A stretch of 20,357 nucleotides of DNA from the NCBI GenBank assembly GCA_017520105.1, contig JAFWRL010000121.1, forward strand, positions 1 to 20,357. The letters are read 5' to 3'. The position numbers and the translations under genes are program-made. Source of the DNA: Fibrobacter sp. (GTDB taxonomy: Bacteria > Fibrobacterota > Fibrobacteria > Fibrobacterales > Fibrobacteraceae). The notes under the pieces are model-generated. The model saw nothing but the letters and a program-made list of their open reading frames with translations. It searched no databases and was not told the origin of the DNA. Numbering within the stretch: position 1 is the first letter of the stretch; each line of letters opens with the position of its first letter. Shown here piece after piece: positions 13,474 through 20,357 of this stretch.

Positions 13474-15395
13474 GGCATTAACAGATTGCTATAGACAACG
13501 TACCTGTAAGCGATTGCAGCGGCTTGCATCTTTTGTCCGATTTCCAATCTCTTTGCATCGTCCATAACAAACGGCATTCCGGATTCATACCCCGCCACAA
13601 GCGAAGACGTATCCCACGTCGGCTTGAGGTAACTCTTGAACGCCATCGCCGAATTCGACTTCATGCATTGGGGAAGCAAATACGTGAGAGAATCTTGCCT
13701 CATGGCCATATCGCCAAAGCGGAACGAAAACACCGGCGGATAAGCATTCTCCGCAGGCTTACCCTTCCCCAGCAAGTCAACGCCCATGAAATGATTGGAC
13801 GCTTCGATATCCAAGTATCCAAGCAGCGACGGAGCAATATCCGCCTGCGAAACAGGATTTTCAATCACGGCAGGTTCAATTCCCGGCCCGTTAAAAATCA
13901 AGGTAACCCACGTAAAACCGTCAAAAATTTGGCCGAGTTTTTCCGTCAAAAGTGACTGTTTGCCATTCAAAAGCGAATGGTCTCCCGTGAGAACAAACAA
14001 CGTATTTTTAGCACGTGTTCCTTTTTCAACTTCATCCAAAATAATGCCAAGAGAACTGTCCATATAAGCAGTCGCTTTCAAATACGCTTCGTCAAGGTCT
14101 TCCGGCTTCGGCCCCATATCAGGCGGCAGGTCAAACGTTGTATGCATACTGCGACTCATCCAATGGAAGAACAAAGGCTTATCGGCCGGACGTTCGCGGT
14201 ACAGTTCGACAAAGCGCTTGGCCAAAGCGACATCATTTTCATTTTCTGCATTGTACTCGTAAAAATCAAACCATTTCTGGAACCAAATCAGGCTATTGTC
14301 AAAATTCGGTTCAGAACCAATCAAGACTTCCGTGTAATATCCCGCGTCGGCAAGGATTTCTGAAATCGAGCGCATTTTCGTGTTCGGATAACTGTTCAAG
14401 AAAATTCCCTGCGGAAAACTATAAACGCCCTGCATAATACCCAAAAGTCCTTCAATCGACGGGAATCCTACGCTATGGGTATTCGGGTAATACACGCCGC
14501 CATTCGCGAGCCTGCACAAATTACGGAACCGCTTGCAGCTCTCTTCGATTCGCATGTCGAGCGCCCAACCGCGAAGGCTTTCAATCGTCAAGACGATAAT
14601 ATCCGGGCGTTCTTCCATCGGTTTTGCCTTGAAAGATTCCATCGAAGTTTTTTCGTTTTTCGCCTCTTTCCAGAACGGATATTTCTGGTCCGGATTCCCG
14701 CCCAAAGCAATAATGCCCTCGCGGTAATGCTCCCCGGGGTCGCTCATTTCAAGCGTTTCAAAAACGTTTTCCACAAGCGTATAGGCGACAGGGCGAATGC
14801 GGTCCCAGCGCCTACTCGACGGATTGAACCACAAATGCGACGTGCAACCGACAACGGCAAGTACAAAAATCAAAGCGACAGCCCCGGCAGACTTTTTATC
14901 GAACGGCACTTGCGACGCTTTCGCCAAATCATTCTTCTTGACATAGAAAATCAAAGCCACCATAAAGCCGATGACAATCAAAGCAGACAAAATAAAATGG
15001 AACGCACTCCCCGCGAAGATAGTCGAAACAAGTCCCGTATCCGTAAACGCAAAAATATACGTCCTTATATACGAAAGTGTCAGCCGTTGGCTTATCCAGC
15101 GCATGATTTCGTCATTCGTCGCACTGAGCGCAAGATACAAGAAAGCAAGAACAAGCGAAACAATCTTGACTACAGTATAACCCTTGCCCCGAACTAGTTT
15201 CGAGATGCCCCAGAAGACGAGAGCCACGGCCATGACAAGGCCGATTTCGGAATACAGCGCATACCAAATAAAGCGATTGAAGTTCGAAACTAGAGGCCCT
15301 CCCAAAGGCGTATCCATCATGTAAAGCGCACACAACTGAGCAAAACGCCCTAATGCCAAAATGAGCGCAAAGAAGAACCAATAGTAACGAAGCAT
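13470..15395 (-). CDS. LTA-synthase-like membrane phosphotransferase, paralogue 2 (Ser at the nucleophile position)
   Basis: 641-residue paralogue with about five N-terminal membrane segments and a periplasmic sulfatase-fold domain. E272 lies in IESLRG. The nucleophile motif is GFPSIEG, so S313 stands where the two other paralogues have Thr. H418 (SMHTT) and D472/H473 (TGDHS) are the other metal residues. It shares with paralogue 3 a juxtamembrane signature (QRL, two variable residues, S, two variable residues, RTY) that paralogue 1 lacks, so 2 and 3 are closer. The ATG at 15395 has GAGA seven bases upstream and is 11 bases after the exporter's stop, so it is the last gene of a three-gene operon. 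A TTG at 15425 would overlap the exporter and is less likely. Confidence 0.88.
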   Translation of the reverse strand: MLRYYWFFFALILALGRFAQLCALYMMDTPLGGPLVSNFNRFIWYALYSEIGLVMAVALVFWGISKLVRGKGYTVVKIVSLVLAFLYLALSATNDEIMRWISQRLTLSYIRTYIFAFTDTGLVSTIFAGSAFHFILSALIVIGFMVALIFYVKKNDLAKASQVPFDKKSAGAVALIFVLAVVGCTSHLWFNPSSRRWDRIRPVAYTLVENVFETLEMSDPGEHYREGIIALGGNPDQKYPFWKEAKNEKTSMESFKAKPMEERPDIIVLTIESLRGWALDMRIEESCKRFRNLCRLANGGVYYPNTHSVGFPSIEGLLGIMQGVYSFPQGIFLNSYPNTKMRSISEILADAGYYTEVLIGSEPNFDNSLIWFQKWFDFYEYNAENENDVALAKRFVELYRERPADKPLFFHWMSRSMHTTFDLPPDMGPKPEDLDEAYLKATAYMDSSLGIILDEVEKGTRAKNTLFVLTGDHSLLNGKQSLLTEKLGQIFDGFTWVTLIFNGPGIEPAVIENPVSQADIAPSLLGYLDIEASNHFMGVDLLGKGKPAENAYPPVFSFRFGDMAMRQDSLTYLLPQCMKSNSAMAFKSYLKPTWDTSSLVAGYESGMPFVMDDAKRLEIGQKMQAAAIAYRYVVYSNLLMP

Positions 15396-15406
15396 AATTA
15401 TCTCAA

Positions 15407-18016
15407 TTATTTTTTCTTGAGCCAACTACCGCAAAGGTACATGCTGAATATGACACTCGTGATAAGGAACATGGCTATGCTGATGCAAGCAAGGTCACCA
15501 ATGCCCTTCAATCCGCGATGCGTCGTGAAGAGGAACCCGACAAAGCCAGCAATCGTCGTCGTGGAGCTCGCCATCACATTGCGGCCCGTCGTATCGAACA
15601 GCTGACGCAACGACATACCTTTATTGGAGGGAGATGTCCAGGAAGTGATGAAATGGATTGTCGAATCGATACCAATACCAAGCGCCATCGGAATCACGAT
15701 CACATTGTAAATACTGATTTTTCCGAATTCAAAGAAATACGTCAGACAGCCAAGAAGCCCAAGCGTAAGGAGCGTGCCCATGCCAAACGAGATACAGCCC
15801 GCCAAGAAATATTTCGGCTTGCGGAACGAAACGACGAGCGTACCGAAAATGACGAGAATAATGACAAGAGCAAGTCTAAAGCTATCCTGCTTCACGGATT
15901 CTATCACATCGGACAAGATAAACTGCGAAGAGAACGTCCGCAATTCCTCGCCATCGAAATTCCAGTGGGCATAACGTTCCTGGAAACGGTGCAACGCCTT
16001 GGCATCCCAACTCGGGAAGTCGCCGTAAATAAAGCCAATCTTTCCGTAGCTTCCGTCTTTTTCACGAAGCAAGTCGAGAGTCCAGGCAGGAACATCTTCT
16101 GCGGTAAACGTTTTTTCGACTTGAGCCAGCTTGCGGAGCGTCGCCACATTCACGGAATCTTCGCCTTCAGAGCGGTCAAAAACGCGGGCTTCCACTAAAT
16201 CGCGAATTTCTTCAATCACTTCAAGGCGCTTTTCCTGCGAATCCGCCGGCGGAACAAAACTCTTCAGCGTAAGGAAACTTCCCAGTGTAGAATCATGTTC
16301 TACATGCAAGCGGACCATCAGCGTATCATACAACTTATCCAATTGCTCAGGCTTGCTACCCATAACGGCAGCAGGCGTCGATGTCACCGCCTTATTGGTC
16401 GCACGCGTCACCTTAGTCGAAATGCCACGCGGTTTCACCACTTTAGCGGATTGAACTCTGCGCAGGTTCTTCAAGTTATGTTCAAAATCAACATCTTGGA
16501 CATAATAGAGCGACACTGCACCCAAAATAAAACCGATGCATGCCAACACCTTGAAAAATTTCGTGATTTTCGCATCATCCCAAGAATCCGGCAACAAGCT
16601 ATTTTGCGGGGCCGCCGGGATACCGCCCATGCACTTGATAAACACCGGAAGCACAAGCACCGACGTCAGCATACTGAAAATCACGCCCATCGAGGCGACA
16701 ACGCCGAATTCATAAAAGCCTCTGAAATGAGCCGCAAGCAAAGTGAGGAATGCAGCCACCGTCGTAAAGCTCGCCAGAATAAACGGTTTGAGCATTCTGC
16801 GTTGAGCCGCTTCAAGAACTTCTTCCAACGAGGCATACTGACGCATCATCTTCTGCGACGTTCCCAGAATATGGATGGAATAGTCGATACCGATACCAAG
16901 AATAATGGACGCCACGAAAACCGTGAACGGATTCAGTTTGCCGTAGAACAGTGCCGTAAACGCAAGCGTCGGAATACAAGCGTAAAGCACAGAAAGCGTC
17001 ACTAAAATCGGACCTTTCACGCTTCTAAAGAAGAACATCGTAAGGAAAATAATCAAGACAAGGCTTATACCGAAGGAGAATATGGAATCGTTCGCCACTT
17101 CATCCACTTCCTTGAGGCCTTCATAAGTTCCATCAACAGCAAAGCGCATCGGCGAAGAATACGTCTTGCTTCTGAAATGCTGCAACAACGTATCTGTACG
17201 GGCAAGAATATGCGTTACAAATTCATAGTCCGTCGAAGGCTTGATGAGTTTCGCATTGACAATTCCGTTAAAGAGAATCTTTCCGGTACTGTCAGGTTGC
17301 GGACTACCAATCAAACGAGACTTCAAACTATCCGGTATTGTCGATTTCGGATTCCATTCCTCTGCCTCGTCAGCAACTTCAACAGAATCCTTCTTGTCTT
17401 TTTTGAAGAAGGAATCAAACGCTCCGACAGCTTCTTCGGGAAGTCCGAGTTCCTGCGGCAAGTTAGCATCAAACCAGACGCGTTCCTTTTTCGGGGCATT
17501 TTCTTGCAAACTATCGCTACCGGGGTCACTCAAAAGATCCACAACTAGCGGGCCATTTTTGCGTCCCAGTTCCAACTGCAAGTCATCGAGATTATCGCGA
17601 ATATTTTCCAAGTGCTTTACAGGCAAATACAACAACGCATTGTCTTTAAAGAACTGGTTATTGTTATCGACTTGAGTCGAGACAAAATCGCCTTGCCAGT
17701 TATTGTGAATGTAGGCCGCGATTGAATCCTGCAATTCCAAAACAAGATTCATGTCCTCGCTCTGTATGGCAATCGTAAAACGGTCGGTGCTGCCGAATCT
17801 CGTAAACGATTCCTGCAAAGCCTTGACGCTCGGCGTATCCTCCGGCAAAAGATGCGAAAGGTCCGCATCCAGCTTAAGCCCGGGCTTGTAAAGAATCAAG
17901 ACGGACAGGAGTACCGCCAGCAGCAAATAGAAGGTAAGCGCCTTATACTGATGCTTACAGATTAAGGGAATGTACCAATTGGAAAAGCGTTCTACAAGTG
18001 TTTTTTTAGTAGTCAT
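15407..18016 (-). CDS. RND/MMPL-family exporter
   Basis: 869-residue inner-membrane protein with the duplicated RND plan: one membrane segment near residue 30, a periplasmic domain to about 310, a block of about five segments (312-465), another segment near 490-505, a second periplasmic domain to about 715, and a final block. The signature GIGIDYSIH (374-382, D378) recurs as GIGIDSTIH (780-788, D784); these aspartates are the expected proton-relay positions. HpnN-like and MMPL members move hopanoids, glycolipids or other lipids from the inner membrane. The N-terminal loop has LDADLSHLLPEDTPS, usual in this group. ATG 18016 has GAGA five bases upstream. It lies between two LTA-synthase-like genes with gaps of 23 and 11 bases, so a lipid linked to their reaction is a reasonable cargo, though inferred. 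No membrane-fusion or outer-membrane partner is in view. Confidence 0.92.
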   Translation of the reverse strand: MTTKKTLVERFSNWYIPLICKHQYKALTFYLLLAVLLSVLILYKPGLKLDADLSHLLPEDTPSVKALQESFTRFGSTDRFTIAIQSEDMNLVLELQDSIAAYIHNNWQGDFVSTQVDNNNQFFKDNALLYLPVKHLENIRDNLDDLQLELGRKNGPLVVDLLSDPGSDSLQENAPKKERVWFDANLPQELGLPEEAVGAFDSFFKKDKKDSVEVADEAEEWNPKSTIPDSLKSRLIGSPQPDSTGKILFNGIVNAKLIKPSTDYEFVTHILARTDTLLQHFRSKTYSSPMRFAVDGTYEGLKEVDEVANDSIFSFGISLVLIIFLTMFFFRSVKGPILVTLSVLYACIPTLAFTALFYGKLNPFTVFVASIILGIGIDYSIHILGTSQKMMRQYASLEEVLEAAQRRMLKPFILASFTTVAAFLTLLAAHFRGFYEFGVVASMGVIFSMLTSVLVLPVFIKCMGGIPAAPQNSLLPDSWDDAKITKFFKVLACIGFILGAVSLYYVQDVDFEHNLKNLRRVQSAKVVKPRGISTKVTRATNKAVTSTPAAVMGSKPEQLDKLYDTLMVRLHVEHDSTLGSFLTLKSFVPPADSQEKRLEVIEEIRDLVEARVFDRSEGEDSVNVATLRKLAQVEKTFTAEDVPAWTLDLLREKDGSYGKIGFIYGDFPSWDAKALHRFQERYAHWNFDGEELRTFSSQFILSDVIESVKQDSFRLALVIILVIFGTLVVSFRKPKYFLAGCISFGMGTLLTLGLLGCLTYFFEFGKISIYNVIVIPMALGIGIDSTIHFITSWTSPSNKGMSLRQLFDTTGRNVMASSTTTIAGFVGFLFTTHRGLKGIGDLACISIAMFLITSVIFSMYLCGSWLKKK

Positions 18017-18039
18017 AATTCTCAATATAAAAAAATATT

Positions 18040-20016
18040 TTATCTAGGTTCCATGTTATCATTCCGGAGAAGCGAGCGCAATACCTTTGAGGTAGAAACA
18101 GCACGTTTCTTCCAAGTTAACGAAACAGAATCCTTCACCTCTTTAAAAGAGCCGTCTATATCGCTATAGACTTCTTCGTTATCGAGCCCCCCAGTGAGCA
18201 CATGATCACGAAATCCCAAAAAATAGGCGTTCTGCGAGAAGAAAAGCGAAGGCTGTTCTGCCGGTCGTTCTTCTGTCAGCAAATCATACCCCCAAAAATG
18301 GTTCGGTTCGCGAACCTGGGCAAGGTCCATCACCGTAGGGCCCATATCGAGCTGCGATGCAACATCTTCACGGACCGTAAGCCCATTGAACAAATTGCTA
18401 TCCGGCGAGAAAATCCCCATGAATATTCTCGAAACGGAAACGCCCAGCGGCTGCGGCACCGCGTAATCGACGGAATCCACAGGCGTGTCGTGATCGCCAA
18501 GAACTACGATAACTGTTCGCTCGAAATCAGGACGGGACGAAAGCTTTTCAAAAAAGCGGCCCAGTTGCTTGTCCGTATAACGAATCGCATTGTAATAGCG
18601 GGCCATGGCATCGTCCGGCTTCGGCGCAAAATCATCAGGATATTCAAAGAACGGAATATGCGACGTGATTGTGTTGAACGCAATGAACCAGGAACTATCC
18701 GTAGGCAATTTCGGCAAATGCGAAATAACCATGTCGATACCAACACTGTCAATGATGGTACCGTCAGTCACGTTCTGCGGAAAACTCCAGTTGTTTCCAT
18801 AAAACCTTTCTACAAAAGGTAACGTATGGTCAAATATCGGATTTGAAACGGTAATGTAAAACTTGTGGTAATTCTTTAGATACTCGGGAATTCCCGTGAA
18901 ATGGTTCGAAGAATAAAAACTCGGCAAGTCGCGATTCGGGTGCGAAGGGAATCCTAAATAAGTCGCCATCGTCCCGCGAACCGTGGGATATCCCCCACTG
19001 TAGCCGTTCTTGAACCAGAGACCGCCACCACCATTCGTAAACATCTTTCCCGTCGCAAGATTCCACAAGTTCGGAGCAAGAGTCGTATCGCCCTCCAACA
19101 TGCGGTTAAAAATACGCCCCTTGAAAGACTCGCCCATGATAAACACAATATTGTAGGGCTGTTTCGCGCGATATTCATGATTGGGAGCCGCACGGTACAC
19201 CGGATAATCCTTAACATTCAGGCGATTCGCCACCATGTTTTCGGGGAGGAACGATTCCATGTCCTTGCGGATTTCGTCCGTAATCTTTTCGTTGTCGTAG
19301 AAGAACTCGAATGTTTCTTGCACAGCAATATGCAAAACCGGAGCCGTCAACGTATATTTGCCCAGAGTCATGCGCAAGTTTATATGCGTATGCGTAATCG
19401 GGAGGTAGAGATCCCCGCGAACGCCGCAGGCAAAGAAAATCAAAGGCAAAAGCAAGAAAGCGGCGCCCACCGAAATAAACACGACAGGAACTTTCCGGGC
19501 AGGCTTTTCAGGCGAAAGGTAGTGCCCCGTAAGAACGCCCCTGGCCGCCCTCTTCCGCATTGTATAAACGACACAGAACACGATACTCGCAACAACACAC
19601 GCCAGCGCAAGTGAAATATACAGAATCGTTCCCTTGAGATCCCCGCCAAGCGTTCCAATAGTCGTCGCATCCGTAATATTCGAAAAATGGAAATACGTCC
19701 TCAAAAAAGAAAAAGACAAGCGCTGGTGCGAAAAGCGGAAGACTTCATAATCGGCGGTCGCCAGAACAAAATAGAATCCAAAAAAGAGGGCCAAGGCACG
19801 CGGCGCTTTCAAGAACGCAAAGATGGCGGACACGAACAAAATCGTACCAACCGCCATGAGAACCTGCCAAAATATTTTCCCTTCGAACAGTTCCGTAAGG
19901 GATAACCCAAGAGGATCCGGCAAGTTATAGAACAGCAGGAGCATCGCAAACTGGACAAGCAGCGCGACAAGCGTAATTGAAATAAACGGATTTTTAAGTA
20001 ACTGTTTGATAATCAT
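18040..20016 (-). CDS. LTA-synthase-like membrane phosphotransferase, paralogue 3
   Basis: 658-residue membrane enzyme, first gene of the minus-strand operon. About five N-terminal membrane segments precede a periplasmic domain. E296 lies in MGESFKG, the nucleophile T345 in GGYPTVRG, H453 in TSHIPF and D508/H509 in LGDHD. The catalytic set is therefore complete, with Thr as in LtaS. A glycine run (NGGGGLWF, near 328-335) just before the nucleophile is peculiar to this copy. ATG 20016 has AGGTGG directly upstream; a TTG at 20052 is a longer alternative. Its stop is 23 bases from the exporter start. The product probably acts on the periplasmic side in the same pathway as paralogue 2. Confidence 0.88.
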   Translation of the reverse strand: MIIKQLLKNPFISITLVALLVQFAMLLLFYNLPDPLGLSLTELFEGKIFWQVLMAVGTILFVSAIFAFLKAPRALALFFGFYFVLATADYEVFRFSHQRLSFSFLRTYFHFSNITDATTIGTLGGDLKGTILYISLALACVVASIVFCVVYTMRKRAARGVLTGHYLSPEKPARKVPVVFISVGAAFLLLPLIFFACGVRGDLYLPITHTHINLRMTLGKYTLTAPVLHIAVQETFEFFYDNEKITDEIRKDMESFLPENMVANRLNVKDYPVYRAAPNHEYRAKQPYNIVFIMGESFKGRIFNRMLEGDTTLAPNLWNLATGKMFTNGGGGLWFKNGYSGGYPTVRGTMATYLGFPSHPNRDLPSFYSSNHFTGIPEYLKNYHKFYITVSNPIFDHTLPFVERFYGNNWSFPQNVTDGTIIDSVGIDMVISHLPKLPTDSSWFIAFNTITSHIPFFEYPDDFAPKPDDAMARYYNAIRYTDKQLGRFFEKLSSRPDFERTVIVVLGDHDTPVDSVDYAVPQPLGVSVSRIFMGIFSPDSNLFNGLTVREDVASQLDMGPTVMDLAQVREPNHFWGYDLLTEERPAEQPSLFFSQNAYFLGFRDHVLTGGLDNEEVYSDIDGSFKEVKDSVSLTWKKRAVSTSKVLRSLLRNDNMEPR

Positions 20017-20115
20017 CCACCTAATAAGATTGAACGGCGTAAAAAATAACAAAAAAGAAACCTATCCACAGGCACAAAACGACAAACAGAATAAAACCGC
20101 AGATAAAAGGTTCCG

Positions 20116-20146
20116 TTGTTCATTTGAGCAGTTTTTACTATATTTG
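20116..20146 (+). promoter_or_regulatory. Promoter of the SWIM-like gene (TTGTTC-17-TATATTTG)
   Basis: TTTTTACTATATTTG at 20132-20146 contains TATATTTG, an exact TAnnTTTG. TTGTTC at 20116-20121 is 17 bases before it. The predicted start is about 20151, next to the ATG at 20152, so the message would be leaderless. No ribosome site is present. Confidence 0.5.
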
Positions 20147-20151
20147 CACTC

Positions 20152-20357
20152 ATGGATTTTGGAAGTTATGGTAAGACTTGGTGGGCAAACAAGTGGCTTT
20201 GCTCGATTCTTGCGACGGCAAGCGAGCAGGCTATTTTGCAGGGGCTCAAGTTTGCATCGCGCGGTCAAGTCACAAGCGTCGATATCGTCGATAACCGCGT
20301 GATTTCCGTGGTGAAAGGTCCGAATGGCGGGCTGCACAACAATTACATCGTCTTCCC
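20152..20357 (+). CDS. SWIM zinc-finger-like protein, N-terminal part (runs off the window)
   Basis: 68 codons are visible. The protein begins MDFGSYGKTWWANKW and continues with LKFASRGQVTSVDIVDNRVISVVKG. The FG.TWW..KW opening and the (Y/F)A(R/S).G.V..(L/V)(E/D)I...R(V)..V.G pattern are typical of the N terminus of bacterial SWIM zinc-finger proteins. The SWIM motif itself (CxCxnCxH) would lie beyond the window edge and is not seen. Such proteins often neighbour SNF2-type helicases, so a helicase downstream would support the call. The ATG lies directly after a promoter-like site and lacks a Shine-Dalgarno sequence. It is divergent from paralogue 3, with 135 bases between. Confidence 0.7.
   Translation, partial: MDFGSYGKTWWANKWLCSILATASEQAILQGLKFASRGQVTSVDIVDNRVISVVKGPNGGLHNNYIVF

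Noticed and set aside
14475..15197. 240-codon plus-strand frame within transferase paralogue 2
   Set aside because: It is basic and low in motifs, lies wholly antisense to a well-supported membrane enzyme, and has no ribosome site.
20062..20070. CTATCCACA, one mismatch from a DnaA box
   Set aside because: A single near-match with no cluster, no AT-rich unwinding region and no dnaA or dnaN gene nearby is not evidence for an origin.

Overview
The window looks like a chromosomal segment of a Fibrobacter-type bacterium (FCB superphylum, Gram-negative). This is inferred from gene content, moderate GC with runs of AT-rich intergenic DNA, promoter-like sites of the form CTAnnTTTG, lipoproteins with Ser-rich linkers, and short dispersed palindromes of the GTCATCCCGG type. 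No marker gene in the window fixes the species.

Layout. (1) 1-3305, plus strand: the last codons of an upstream gene, then a carboxy(nor)spermidine dehydrogenase and the biosynthetic arginine decarboxylase speA. Together they supply two steps of spermidine synthesis by the carboxyspermidine route. (2) 3353-5874: three tandem family-2 glycosyltransferases, almost without gaps, probably for a surface glycan. (3) 6011-6844: NADH pyrophosphatase nudC, followed by a patch of dispersed repeats and a convergent gene for an exported coiled-coil protein with four HDTxxV hexapeptides. (4) 7718-8150: tRNA-Gly(CCC), then about 360 bases without a protein gene but with strong structure: a duplicated tRNA 3' end, a duplicated 30-base element, several hairpins and two terminators. 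(5) 8151-11385: a small AT-rich lipoprotein gene (plus), then on the minus strand an aspartoacylase-like zinc hydrolase, an acidic protein of unknown function and a HAD hydrolase whose N-terminal region carries an in-frame insertion of two palindromic repeats. (6) 11518-20016: three LTA-synthase-like membrane phosphotransferases and an RND/MMPL-type exporter. Two of the transferases and the exporter form a minus-strand operon (transferase, exporter, transferase). The third transferase is on the plus strand and meets the operon tail to tail, with the stop codons overlapping by 4 bases. (7) 20152 to the end: the start of a SWIM zinc-finger-like protein gene, truncated by the window edge.

How the genes may work together. 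The polyamine pair is a clear metabolic unit. The three glycosyltransferases and the later transferase/exporter block both point to building and decorating an envelope glycan or glycolipid. For the block at 11.5-20.0 kb I propose, as inference only, that the LTA-synthase-like enzymes move a phosphoglycerol or phosphoethanolamine head group onto a periplasmic acceptor and that the RND protein moves a lipid-linked substrate or product.

Most noteworthy signals: the in-frame palindromic repeats in the HAD gene; the structured tRNA-flanking segment; a recurring promoter-like motif placed 12-14 bases before four start codons that lack a Shine-Dalgarno sequence (predicted leaderless mRNAs) but 31-32 bases before two that have one; and the transferase-exporter-transferase operon, in which one paralogue has Ser where the nucleophilic Thr is expected.
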